NCBI GenBank assembly: GCA_041658605.1
Contig: JBAZZU010000033.1
Location: 1-23,844, forward strand
DNA length: 23,844 nucleotides
Direction of reading: 5' to 3'
Source: JBAZWE01 sp041658605
Lineage (GTDB): Bacteria > Actinomycetota > Thermoleophilia > BMS3ABIN01
In this document: in pieces, positions 1-6,998 of the stretch
Layout: every line of letters begins with the position of its first letter
Numbering within the stretch: position 1 is the stretch's first letter
Position numbers and translations under genes: made by a program
Notes under the pieces: generated by a model
The model's input: only the letters and a program-made list of their open reading frames with translations
The model's database searches: none
What the model was told of the DNA's origin: nothing

Positions 1-219
1 GCAGATGCCGGCCGAGGACTTCGATGATCTCAAGGCTGCGGAAGAGGATCCCAAGACGGATGTCAGCGGCGTGGGGGAAAAACCTATATCACTTTTCATC
101 CGGACACACAAAGGTACGACATGGCTGCTGCCAAAATGGGCAAGTTCACGGTTCAGGTGACCGGTGACGATGAGGAGCAGGTCAAGAAGGTCGTCAGCCT
201 GATCATCTCGCAGTACTAG
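1..219 (+). pseudogene. 3' end of an unidentified gene, broken by a frameshift
   Basis: The window opens inside a reading frame that runs in frame 2 (MPAEDFDDLKAAEEDPKTD and on to about position 78). The protein-like sequence then continues in frame 1 (from about TYITFHPDTQRYD to the end, VVSLIISQY) up to a TAG at 217-219. The switch falls on a run of five G followed by five A near 74-84, a typical place for a one-base indel or a sequencing error. Both halves are acidic/charged and protein-like, and neither is open through the other's segment. I do not recognise the family. It could be a real pseudogene, an assembly error, or less likely a programmed -1 shift, since the run is not a canonical slippery heptamer. 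Confidence 0.4.
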
Positions 220-276
220 CTGCCCAACAGGGGCTGTGTCGGCCGTGATATTCTCCGGGTCTGATCGGCTGCCCGG

Positions 277-441
277 TCATACTCCCCCAAACTGCTGCGC
301 CAGCCCGCGGGCGTTGCCCTCGGCCCAGGAATCGATGTCGTCCCATTCGCGGAAGTCTCCTTCCGGGAACAGGTTCTGCAGCTTGGCATCAAATAAACCG
401 GCAAGACCTCGAAATAGGCCGCAGGAACATTGTAGCTGCGT
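277..441 (-). pseudogene. Possible C-terminal gene remnant downstream of repeat copy 1
   Basis: On the minus strand an open frame without an ATG runs from just after the TAA at 442-444 to a TGA at 277-279. It encodes a plausible C-terminus containing GLFDAKLQNLFPEGD and WDDIDSWAEGNARGLAQQFG. It lies in the same frame as the short coding-like sequence of repeat copy 1, so the two may be parts of one decayed gene interrupted by stop codons. No start codon with a ribosome binding site is visible and I do not recognise the protein. The rest of 220-600 holds nothing else I can support. Confidence 0.25.
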
Positions 442-572
442 TTAAGTGGAAACCCGCTTAATTCCTCGCTCTAAACGGCATAGCATGTTCAGCTCATAGT
501 TCGAATACCGTTGCACCGCCTCCACCACCTAAGCTCTGAAAAATGCCTTACCTAAGGCATTTTTACTTGCGC
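442..572 (-). repeat. Dispersed repeat, copy 1, with embedded hairpin terminator
   Basis: This is related to the copies at 1792-1964 and 4064-4232. Read on the minus strand it holds a hairpin (perfect 12-bp arms 539-550 and 553-564, CC/GG loop, T tract on both strands) followed by a short frame, VVEAVQRYSNYELNMLCRLE and on to a TAA at 442-444. A TAG directly precedes the VVEAV segment, so the frame is broken here. The part farthest upstream, present in copies 2 and 3 as KFDSRRLSS, is missing or diverged. The hairpin sits just after the thi4 stop codon and probably serves as the thi4 terminator. Confidence 0.65.
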
Positions 573-606
573 ATTAATATAAAGGCGATTCGGACAATTT
601 TGATCC

Positions 607-1410
607 TTATGCCTTGGAGGCGGCTACTTTTTCGGGAAACATCTCCAGCACCACCTCGGCTGCGCGTTTACCCGAAAGCAGCATTCCACCGAAGGTGGGT
701 CCCATCCGCGGCAATCCGTAGGCTGTTGACACCGCCATGCCGCAGATCACCAAGCCAGGCATAAATTCACCCGTGTGCTCCACGATCAAATCCTCGGAGC
801 GTTCTACCCACATGGCCCCGAACCCCACAGTCTTTGCCAGACCTCGATCCTCCAGCTTGGAAAGAACGCAAGCGTCGTGCCCCGTGGAATCGATTACTAC
901 TTTACATTCGATGGCGACTGGATCGACACAGGTAATCTCCCTTGGTAAAGATTGGATCGGCGTCCAATTGATCACGACGCCGGCGATACGGTTTTCCTCC
1001 CGCAACACTACATCCTCAAAAACGGTCATATTGGCGAATTTGACCCCAGCATCGCAAGCCGCCGCGATAAGCTTCGAACAGGCGTGAGGTCCATCGGCAA
1101 CATAGAGACCTTTCTTGGCTTCGATATAGGGCACTCCCAGTTCGTCCAGAACTTCCTGCGCCGGACCGCGAAAAGTCACCTTGTTCATAAGGTAACCGCC
1201 GATCCAGAAACCACCACCTATATAATTGTTGCGCTCGACAATCAGTGTCTTGATTCCCTTCGAGGCGAGATCCCGGCCTGCTATGAGTCCGCTTGGGCCG
1301 CCACCTACAATGATAACGTCGCTCTCGGCGTATTCATCGAACTGACGCATGAAACCGCCGACGATCGCGCGGGTAACATCTTTTTCATCGATTGGTTCAA
1401 ATAGAGCCAC
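607..1410 (-). CDS. thi4: Thi4-type thiazole synthase
   Basis: This 267-residue cytoplasmic enzyme should make the ADP-thiazole precursor of thiamine from NAD+, glycine and a sulfur source. An FAD/NAD Rossmann motif, GGGPSG, lies at residues 36-41, ERNNYIGGG around 59-67 and a conserved STGHDA near 175-180. In Thi4 enzymes the residue before the (M/V)DP motif decides the sulfur source. Fungal and plant enzymes have a sacrificial Cys there, while many archaeal ones have His and use sulfide. This protein has Cys (TCVDP, C161). Archaeal ribulose-1,5-bisphosphate-forming homologues are an alternative, but the TPP riboswitch in front settles the thiamine role. The start is the GTG at 1410, preceded by GGAGGAAAGG. 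An upstream ATG at 1452 is rejected because it lies inside the terminator. Confidence 0.92.
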   Translation of the reverse strand: MALFEPIDEKDVTRAIVGGFMRQFDEYAESDVIIVGGGPSGLIAGRDLASKGIKTLIVERNNYIGGGFWIGGYLMNKVTFRGPAQEVLDELGVPYIEAKKGLYVADGPHACSKLIAAACDAGVKFANMTVFEDVVLREENRIAGVVINWTPIQSLPREITCVDPVAIECKVVIDSTGHDACVLSKLEDRGLAKTVGFGAMWVERSEDLIVEHTGEFMPGLVICGMAVSTAYGLPRMGPTFGGMLLSGKRAAEVVLEMFPEKVAASKA

Positions 1411-1435
1411 TAGTATTCCTTTCCTCCGAAGACAA

Positions 1436-1466
1436 TAAAAAGGCCGCGCCAACGATTGGCACGGCT
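1436..1466 (-). terminator. Intrinsic terminator, expression platform of the TPP riboswitch
   Basis: Read on the minus strand, the 10-bp stem GCCGTGCCAA / TTGGCGCGGC (one G-U pair, TCG loop) is followed by TTTTT. It lies between the TPP aptamer and the thi4 ribosome binding site, as expected for a riboswitch that ends transcription when TPP is bound. Confidence 0.85.
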
Positions 1467-1484
1467 CCTATCAGCCCAAGAGTC

Positions 1485-1566
1485 ATCCCTACGCTGGCAT
1501 TATCCAGATCAGGTTCTGGGGTCAGTGAACTTATCACTTTCTCAGCCGCTTGGTGCAGCTCCCCCG
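1485..1566 (-). ncRNA. TPP riboswitch (THI element)
   Basis: The minus strand shows the conserved THI-box parts in order: GGGGGAGCTG at the 5' end, GGCTGAGA, then ACCCCAGAACCTGATCTGG and GCCAGCGTAGGGA. The variable P3 arm between them is short. It lies about 75 bases upstream of thi4 with an intrinsic terminator in between, so TPP binding should lower thi4 expression by early termination. Confidence 0.95.
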
Positions 1567-1583
1567 TTTATGTCGTGGCAGGA

Positions 1584-1589
1584 ATTATA
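1584..1589 (-). promoter_or_regulatory. -10 element of the thi4 riboswitch transcript
   Basis: On the minus strand a perfect TATAAT is preceded by TGA, an extended -10. It ends about 18 bases before the riboswitch aptamer. The -35 region is AT-rich and poor, in keeping with an extended -10 promoter. Confidence 0.6.
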
Positions 1590-1791
1590 TCATCTGCTGA
1601 AATATTTAAAAGCAGGAAATTTCAACTCATAAATGTCGTAAACATTATAAGTGCTTGAAAAAAGAAACATGGCCTGTCGGTTGATAGGAACTAATTAGCA
1701 TCCTCACGGAGTGCGATTTCATAGAATTGGTGCGAATCTCTAATGAATTTTCCTGCTAATGCGCTGAATCCGTGAGCGTGTTTTTCTACAG

Positions 1792-1964
1792 TTACGCCGC
1801 AATCCCCAGTATCGCCTTTTCCAACCGGCTCAAAATACTAACCTCAGAGTTCGAATAGCGTTGCACCGCCTCCACCATCAATTTGCCCTTGAAAAATGCC
1901 TTGGTTAAGGCATTTTTTGTTGTCCGGAAACTCGACAGCCGGCGGGAATCGAACTTTTGTCCCG
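1792..1964 (-). repeat. Dispersed repeat, copy 2, longest and least broken
   Basis: The minus strand of this copy is one unbroken frame. It runs from a segment reading GQKFDSRRLSSFR through KNALTKAFFKGK to LMVEAVQRYSNSEVSILSRL, ending at a TAA at 1792-1794. A hairpin with perfect 11-bp arms (1892-1902 and 1907-1917) lies inside it. The reading frame stays open upstream to about 1990, but no start with a ribosome binding site is seen. Copies 1 and 3 differ from it mainly by synonymous or conservative changes in the VQRYSN part, which suggests descent from a coding sequence. Confidence 0.7.
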
Positions 1965-2047
1965 ACGACGATCGGAAAAACGCGATGCCCGATCATTCCT
2001 TTGTCATCCAGACCCAAAGCATTTGGTTTGCAGAAATGTTTGCATTT

Positions 2048-2078
2048 AAGAAGTGCCAAGGAAACCTTGGCACTTCTT
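2048..2078. terminator. Perfect 14-bp hairpin
   Basis: The arms AAGAAGTGCCAAGG and CCTTGGCACTTCTT are separated by AAA and followed on the plus strand by GGCTTTTACT, a weak T run. It looks like an intrinsic terminator or a stable RNA hairpin, but no gene ends just before it on either strand, so its role is open. Confidence 0.5.
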
Positions 2079-2385
2079 GGCTTTTACTACATAGCAAACT
2101 TTCAACGGCTGATAAACTGCCTTGGTAAGACAGCCAGATTCAAAATTCATACTCCCAGATATCAGGTTGGCAGCTCGTTGTCTAAATGTTGTTGAACGGC
2201 TGCTTCATTAGATCAATTTAAAGATTAGGGATATTGGTATGTGGATAGATTAGAATGAGCAATATCAATGCCGGTGACGTCCGGGCGTCTCAAGATCGCG
2301 TCGGAGGCATTCAAGGGTGAACCAGGCAAGCAAAGTATCTCCGGAATCATGCTGTGTATGATTGTTGGGAGGAGTGCATGACACA

Positions 2386-4002
2386 ATGAGCGGCTCGAAG
2401 AAGAGCTCCCTGTTACGAGTGTCGCCGCGACTGATGCAGATCCTGCGCGTGCTCGCACGGCACAAGGTTCTGGGCGCCCTGCGCGGTGAGAAGCACTTGC
2501 CGCCGCCGAAAGCGTTACGGGAAGCCTTCGAAGAACTGGGCGTGACCTTCGTCAAATTCGGCCAAGTGCTCGCGATGCAGCGTGACCTGTTACCTGCCGC
2601 GTACACCGATGAGCTAAAGCTGCTACACGACGAGTTGCCGCCGATGGACTTTGATGTGGTGCGCGCGAAGGTCGAAGCCTGCGCGGGCGCCCCTCTGACG
2701 GAATTGTTTTCATCATTTAGCGAAACGCCGCTTGCCGCCGCCTCCATCGCCCAGGTGCACGAGGCGACAACGCGGGACGGGCGTCACGTGGCCGTGAAGG
2801 TGCAACGGCCCGGCCTTGAGGAAACAATCTCCACGGATATAGCGGCACTGACCTACCTGGCAGCGATGGCAGAAAGGCTCTTCCCGCGGCTGCGCCCGTT
2901 CGACCTGCCAGCCGCGGTACGTGAATTTGACAAGAGTCTGCACCGGGAGCTCGATTTCCGTCGCGAAGCGCGTTCTATCGTGCTCTTTCGCGCCGCGCTG
3001 GCAGACGTTCCTGACCTCTGGATTCCGGATGTCGTTACGACGTGTTCGAGCGGAACCGTTCTTACCCTGGAGTTCTCGGCCGGTGAACGGGTGGATGTTT
3101 ACGGAAAGCTGCACCCCGAAGTGATGCCACAGGCGATCAACACCCTGGTCAGGTTGATGCTGCAAACGATCTTTGAAGAAGGTATCTTTCATGCCGACCC
3201 ACATCCCGGCAATGTCTTTGTTCTGCCCGACGGGCGGCTTAGCCTTCTCGATTTCGGGAATACGGGTGAGCTTGATGAGCCGACTCGCGAATCGCTGGCA
3301 CGTTTGCTACAAGCGGTTGTAAAAGGTGATGGGCGGGCTGCTACTGAGGCTTATCTCGAAATGGCCCTGGCGAGTGAAGAAGTCGACCGTGCGGGGCTGT
3401 TAGTGGACACAAAGGCAGCGCTCTACGAAGTCAACAGGAGCGACCTGGAAGACGTTTCTATCGGGAACACATTCGATTCGTTGCTGCGTGCCGGCACCCG
3501 GAACGGGGTACGCAACTCCGCCGAGATAATTCTGCTGTCGCGCGCCTTCGTCCTTCTGGAATCGATAAGTCGCGAACTCGCCCCGCAGCACAACTACATG
3601 GAATCTTTTCGCGAGGAGATCTCACGCCTGACCGCGAAGCACTTCTCACCGACACGGATAAAGGAAAAGACAAGCAAGTTCGCGCTCGAACTGGAGCGCT
3701 TGATAAGTGATGCGCCGGGAGATACGCGTCGCGCCCTTCGAAATATCGCTGAAGGCGACCTGGGCCGAATCCAGGCTCCGGCATTGGAGGGCCTGGCAAG
3801 CCGTGTAAGCTACAATCTCGAGCGGCTCGCCAGTGCCATCACTTTCGCAGCGCTCGTGATCGGCGGCTCTTTGCTCTTGGTTGCGTTTGCGGACCTGGGG
3901 GACTGGCATCATGTTCTCGGCGAGATTATGATCATCGGCGGTTTTTCCGGCATGCTCATCATCCGTGTCGCCGCATGGCTTCGCAAGCGTGGCCGCCGCT
4001 GA
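2386..4002 (+). CDS. AarF/UbiB/ABC1-family atypical kinase-like protein
   Basis: This 538-residue member of the ABC1/UbiB protein-kinase-like family is usually linked to isoprenoid quinone synthesis or homeostasis at the membrane. Family hallmarks are all present: KFGQ (57-60), the Ala-rich AAASIAQVH loop (117-125), VAVKVQRPG with the likely ATP-contacting Lys (135-143), HADPHPGN (269-276) and LDFG (288-291). Two hydrophobic segments close the protein, as in UbiB. The start chosen is the ATG at 2386, 11 bases after GGGAGGAG; in-frame TTG and GTG codons upstream overlap that site. In an anaerobe the partner would be menaquinone, which is inference. It stands alone, followed by repeat copy 3, whose hairpin can end its transcript. 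Confidence 0.9.
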   Translation: MSGSKKSSLLRVSPRLMQILRVLARHKVLGALRGEKHLPPPKALREAFEELGVTFVKFGQVLAMQRDLLPAAYTDELKLLHDELPPMDFDVVRAKVEACAGAPLTELFSSFSETPLAAASIAQVHEATTRDGRHVAVKVQRPGLEETISTDIAALTYLAAMAERLFPRLRPFDLPAAVREFDKSLHRELDFRREARSIVLFRAALADVPDLWIPDVVTTCSSGTVLTLEFSAGERVDVYGKLHPEVMPQAINTLVRLMLQTIFEEGIFHADPHPGNVFVLPDGRLSLLDFGNTGELDEPTRESLARLLQAVVKGDGRAATEAYLEMALASEEVDRAGLLVDTKAALYEVNRSDLEDVSIGNTFDSLLRAGTRNGVRNSAEIILLSRAFVLLESISRELAPQHNYMESFREEISRLTAKHFSPTRIKEKTSKFALELERLISDAPGDTRRALRNIAEGDLGRIQAPALEGLASRVSYNLERLASAITFAALVIGGSLLLVAFADLGDWHHVLGEIMIIGGFSGMLIIRVAAWLRKRGRR

Positions 4003-4063
4003 ACCGCGACCGAATGGCCATACTCAGGACTGCTTTTTGCTACCCAGATGCATCTTGAGGCCG

Positions 4064-4232
4064 TTACAAGGAAACCCTCTTTATCGCTCTTGCCAATCTA
4101 TTCAAAATATTCACCTCAGAGTTCGAATACCGTTGCACCACCTCCACCACATTTCGCACGGCTGAAAATGCCTAGTTTAAGGCATTTTTTCTTGCCCGAA
4201 AACTTGACAGTCGGCGGGAATCGAACTTTTGT
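4064..4232 (-). repeat. Dispersed repeat, copy 3, between convergent genes
   Basis: This is closely similar to copy 2 along its length, including the flank around 4083-4118. The minus-strand frame reads KFDSRRLSSFR, then KNALN, a TAG stop, then VVEVVQRYSNSEVNILNRLA to a TAA at 4064-4066. The hairpin arms are 4165-4173 and 4180-4188, with a T run after them. It fills the gap between the AarF-like gene and the convergent small gene at 4235-4420, ending about two bases from that gene's stop codon. Its hairpin probably terminates transcription from both sides. Confidence 0.7.
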
Positions 4233-4234
4233 GC

Positions 4235-4420
4235 TCACGAACCGCTGGCATTGCGCAGGTCCACCAACTCGTCTTCGAGTTCCATTATTCTGAACTCAAG
4301 CTTGGTTACATCTTTGCCGCTGCACATCGGCATCTCTTTATGTAACTCCTGAATCTCCGCCTTTACTTCGGCGATCCGCGCCAGCCGCTGTTCGCTGGTC
4401 ATCTTTTCCTGGTCTGCCAT
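4235..4420 (-). CDS. Small helical (coiled-coil) protein
   Basis: This 61-residue protein starts MADQEKMTSEQRLARIAEVK and is rich in Glu, Lys and Leu with heptad-like spacing through most of its length, so it is probably two helices or a short coiled coil. A single Cys lies at about residue 33 (PMCSGKD). The ATG is preceded by a strong AGGAGG at good spacing, which makes it a convincing gene despite its size. I do not recognise the family. It is transcribed convergently to the AarF-like gene, and its stop codon abuts repeat copy 3. Confidence 0.7.
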   Translation of the reverse strand: MADQEKMTSEQRLARIAEVKAEIQELHKEMPMCSGKDVTKLEFRIMELEDELVDLRNASGS

Positions 4421-4483
4421 TGCTGCCTCCTGGCTTGAGAAATACCATGACGCTGGTATTTTCCCCTGGCTATGACAATTTCA

Positions 4484-4513
4484 ACCCAAGAACTGACAGC
4501 TGGCGTGAATTGA
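4484..4513 (-). repeat. Degenerate fragment of the dispersed repeat
   Basis: The stretch around AACTGACAGCTGGCGTGAAT matches the outer end of copies 2 and 3 (AACTTGACAGTCGGCGGGAA in copy 3). On the minus strand it reads FNSRQLS where copies 2 and 3 read FDSRRLS. Only about 30 bases remain, so this is a remnant. Confidence 0.4.
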
Positions 4514-4522
4514 ACCATTCAA

Positions 4523-4552
4523 TTGACAATCTTCTTCAGGCTGAAGAAGATT
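4523..4552. promoter_or_regulatory. TTGACA followed by a perfect 11-bp inverted repeat
   Basis: TTGACA at 4523-4528 is followed by AATCTTCTTCA - GGC - TGAAGAAGATT (4528-4552), about 30 bases before the zinc-ribbon gene at 4584. It could be a -35 element with an operator in the spacer, but no good -10 hexamer is seen at 16-18 bases. A hairpin in the 5' leader is the other reading. Confidence 0.35.
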
Positions 4553-4583
4553 AAAGGAAAAATACAAAAACCAGGAGAGCGCC

Positions 4584-4844
4584 ATGAAAGACGGAATTTG
4601 CCCAATGTGCAAGTCAGACGAAGTGTATATGACAGAGAAACGTGTCAAGGAGGATACGCACGACCCCAGACATCTGGCTTTTGATGCGGGGGAGGGCCGG
4701 GCAGCCAACGTTTTTCACTTTGACACCTACATATGCCTGGATTGCGGCTACATGGCCTTGTTCGCCAAGCCGTACTATCACAACCCGGAGAGCCAGGGGC
4801 TTGCCACCCTGAAAAATGCCAGCGGATGGATAAAGGCAGGATAG
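4584..4844 (+). CDS. Small zinc-ribbon protein
   Basis: This is an 86-residue cytoplasmic protein with two CxxC knuckles, CPMC (C6, C9) and CLDC (C51, C54). Together they form a split zinc ribbon, a fold often used for binding nucleic acid or protein. Between them lies a charged stretch with several His. A GGAGAG ribosome binding site precedes the ATG. There is no membrane segment or signal peptide. No specific function can be given. It is flanked by two degenerate remnants of the dispersed repeat, and no neighbour suggests a pathway. Confidence 0.75.
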   Translation: MKDGICPMCKSDEVYMTEKRVKEDTHDPRHLAFDAGEGRAANVFHFDTYICLDCGYMALFAKPYYHNPESQGLATLKNASGWIKAG

Positions 4845-4898
4845 TCGCACAACCTGCAGGACGAACAGTTTGCGGGCTTAATATTCTCAGTGAATATT

Positions 4899-4960
4899 CG
4901 TAATGCCAATTTGAAGCATTTTCCCCTGCCTGAAAAATCGGCAGCCTTTGGGAAAGAGGC
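4899..4960 (-). repeat. Possible degenerate copy of the dispersed repeat
   Basis: The order of elements resembles copies 2 and 3: a weak hairpin-like AATGCCAATTTGAAGCATT, then CCTGCCTGAAAAATCGGCAG, comparable to CTTGCCCGAAAACTTGACAG in copy 3. The similarity is patchy and this assignment is tentative. The remainder of 4845-5116 contains nothing else I can support. Confidence 0.3.
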
Positions 4961-5116
4961 TCTATTCCAGAAAGAAAACCAGGAAACACCAGGATTCGCT
5001 TCCCAAAGCTTCACAAGAACCTAACAATTCCTTCAGCTTATCTTCATACAGCAAGGCGATAATCTGGTTGCATAAGACAGATTAAACTCTGACGAAGATG
5101 GAGGGAGGTGTAAACA

Positions 5117-5470
5117 ATGACCAAGCTGATACTTTTCATTCTGGTTGCCATGGTGATCTCGCTTGTTGGAGCTTCCGTGGTTTTGGCACAGGACGCAACT
5201 CAGGCTACCACGGGCACTGTGGCAAACACGATCTGCCCTAATGGCGGCAATGGGCCTAACGGTGGCGGTCCGGACGGCGCCATCGGCAACATCGAGCAGA
5301 TGCAGCAGCGGCATGAGGCCATGAGCGCGGATGTTCCTCCCGAAATGCAGGAGAGGCATGCCGCGATGGGCGAGGCACTCGCGAGCGGAGACACGCAACG
5401 GATACAGGAGCTGCGCAACGAGATGCGCGGCAGCGGCACCTGCCAGAAACAGCGCAACGCTCAGCAGTAA
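5117..5470 (+). CDS. Secreted small Met/His-rich protein
   Basis: This 117-residue protein has a clear Sec signal peptide (MTKLILFILVAMVISLVGAS, cleavage predicted near VLAQ). The mature part is Gly/Asn-rich first (NGGNGPNGGGPDG). It then has a helical region rich in Met, His, Gln and Glu (IEQMQQRHEAMSADVPPEMQ, ERHAAMGEAL) and two Cys, at about residues 40 and 108. Short helical, Met-rich periplasmic proteins such as Spy/CpxP act as chaperones or metal sensors. That comparison is by composition only. The ATG follows a strong GGAGGTG site, and a strong terminator lies about 60 bases after the stop, so it is a single-gene unit. Confidence 0.75.
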   Translation: MTKLILFILVAMVISLVGASVVLAQDATQATTGTVANTICPNGGNGPNGGGPDGAIGNIEQMQQRHEAMSADVPPEMQERHAAMGEALASGDTQRIQELRNEMRGSGTCQKQRNAQQ

Positions 5471-5533
5471 GGCGACATCCATGACGGCCGGACATTATTT
5501 GCCGGACCCACCGGATATCACCAGTATCACACG

Positions 5534-5573
5534 CACCTCGGGGCAGTTCATCCTGCCTTGAGGTGTTTTTTTT
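5534..5573 (+). terminator. Strong intrinsic terminator
   Basis: A 13-bp stem (5534-5546 with 5553-5565, including two G-U pairs) with a six-base loop is followed by eight T. It ends the transcript of the secreted small protein. The following 5574-5800 has no supported feature. Confidence 0.85.
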
Positions 5574-5800
5574 CGCCGTCAGGTCCTTTTGTCAGTTTCC
5601 ACGAGCCTGCTAAAATCAACCAGCGATCAAGCCCGCCCGCGGGGAGTATAGTTATTGTATATATCTTTTATCAGTATCCAGCCTGTGATTCGGAAAGGGA
5701 ATTACGGGCAAAATAGTATCGGGATGGGACAGGCTGCAATTAAAACAGGTAATCACTTGATGAAAATCAGGGATATGGCCAAGTCGATGGAAAACTATGG

Positions 5801-6901
5801 ATGACGGAGGCACCAGTTTTGCCTGATACTCATGGACTTGAGGAGCTCGGTTTCTCCCCGTACTGGCAGGCGCTGTTTGAGCCATATGCCGCGGCGGGCA
5901 TGACGGCTGCCCGCGTCATCCGCAGCGATCGCGGAAGCGCGCTTGTCATGACGGCGGCCGGGGTCATCCGCGCGAAGTTTTCCGCCCGGTACTTCAAGGC
6001 GGCCTCGGGTCCGTCTGACCGGCCGGTTGCCGGCGACTGGGTTGTAGCGCAGACCTCCGGCGAACTCGATGTTCCCCTGATCGAAGCCATACTCGAGCGC
6101 GCCAGCGCCATCACGCGCGGCGACCCGGGAAAGGCCGGGGTACAGGCGCTGGCCGCCAACATCGACACCGTGTTTGTGGTCCATCCGATCGCCGAGACGC
6201 CCAACCTCCGCCGTATCGAGCGCGAGCTCTCGCTGGCGTGGGACTCGGGCGCCACTCCCGTGGTCGTTCTCACCAAGGAGGATCTTTCCACTGACCCGGA
6301 CGCGGCGCGCGCGGCTGTCGAGTCAGTCGCGCCTGAAACGGACGTTCTCGTGATGAACGCGCTTGCCGGCCAGAGCCCCCGGCAGCTCCTGGCATACATC
6401 TCCGGTCATCGCACCGCGGTCCTGGTTGGCCCATCAGGCGCCGGGAAGTCCACGCTCATCAATGTGCTGCTCGGCGAGCTGAGGCAGGCGACACGCGAGG
6501 TACGCGTGAACGACGGGCGCGGCCGGCACACGACCGTGACGCGGGAGCTGATCCAGATGCCGGGTGGCGGTATGCTTATCGACACACCCGGGCTGCGGTC
6601 GCTTGGGCTGACCGGATCGGAGGAGGGCATCTCCTCGGCTTTTCCGGATATCGAACAGTTAGCCGGTTCGTGCCGCTTCCGGGACTGCAGCCATATCGAG
6701 GAGCCGGGCTGCGCGGTTCGCTCGGCTGTCGAGTCGGGAGAATTGTTATCCGACCGCCTGGCCAGTTACCACAAGCTCATAAAAGAGGCGCAGGTCGCGG
6801 CGACGAGGACGGTTGCCCGCCTCCGCGCGGAGGAAGACCGCAAGGGGAAGATCAGCCGCAAGGCGGCCAGGGATTACTACAAGCGGGCCGGACGCGATTG
6901 A
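5801..6901 (+). CDS. rsgA: RsgA (YjeQ/YloQ) ribosome small-subunit GTPase
   Basis: This circularly permuted GTPase helps mature the 30S subunit. The protein of up to 366 residues has an N-terminal OB-fold region and then the permuted G motifs: G4 LTKED (157-161), P-loop GPSGAGKST (210-218), G2 GRHTTV (241-246) and G3 DTPG (261-264). The zinc site follows: C291, C296, H298 and C304 in CRFRDCSHIEEPGC. A basic tail ends it. The ATG at 5801 has only a weak site (GATGGAAAAC) before it. A TTG at 5819 sits 8 bases after GGAGG and would give MPDTHGLEELGF, which fits the usual family start, so the true start may be 5819. It runs convergent to the hgcB end. Confidence 0.93.
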   Translation: MTEAPVLPDTHGLEELGFSPYWQALFEPYAAAGMTAARVIRSDRGSALVMTAAGVIRAKFSARYFKAASGPSDRPVAGDWVVAQTSGELDVPLIEAILERASAITRGDPGKAGVQALAANIDTVFVVHPIAETPNLRRIERELSLAWDSGATPVVVLTKEDLSTDPDAARAAVESVAPETDVLVMNALAGQSPRQLLAYISGHRTAVLVGPSGAGKSTLINVLLGELRQATREVRVNDGRGRHTTVTRELIQMPGGGMLIDTPGLRSLGLTGSEEGISSAFPDIEQLAGSCRFRDCSHIEEPGCAVRSAVESGELLSDRLASYHKLIKEAQVAATRTVARLRAEEDRKGKISRKAARDYYKRAGRD

Positions 6902-6998
6902 GTGGCAGGAGTTTCGCCGGATCCAGTTTAAGCCTGTAGCGGCGTGAATATGACTTTCATTCCAGAACGAAAGCCATGAGCAGGCACTACCACGTTCT

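Larger units (their letters stand above)
1567..2385. other. Long intergenic region without a supported gene
   Basis: This 0.8 kb region separates thi4 from the AarF-like gene. It holds the thi4 promoter, repeat copy 2 (1792-1964) and the hairpin at 2048-2078. The open frames in it are short, lack ribosome binding sites and overlap the repeat, so no gene is called. It is more AT-rich than the genes on either side. Confidence 0.6.

Noticed and set aside
497..529. tRNA or tmRNA 3' end (GTTCGAAT ... CCGCCTCCACCA) recurring at three places, as attachment-site remnants
   Set aside because: The T-stem halves around TTCGAAT do not pair in any copy and no acceptor or other arms exist. The minus-strand coding signature with synonymous changes explains the conservation better.
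1411..1452. Upstream ATG start for thi4
   Set aside because: It lies in the riboswitch terminator stem and before the ribosome binding site; the GTG at 1410 has correct spacing.
1925..1962. Antisense tRNA T-arm (CGGGAATCGAAC) in repeat copies 2 and 3
   Set aside because: The flanking five-base stem needed for a T-arm does not form, and no tRNA body is present on either strand.
6953..6974. Similarity of CTTTCATTCCAGAACGAAAG to a stretch near 4966-4983
   Set aside because: Only about 15 bases match with gaps. It is too short to call a repeat, and the weak stem is not a convincing terminator.
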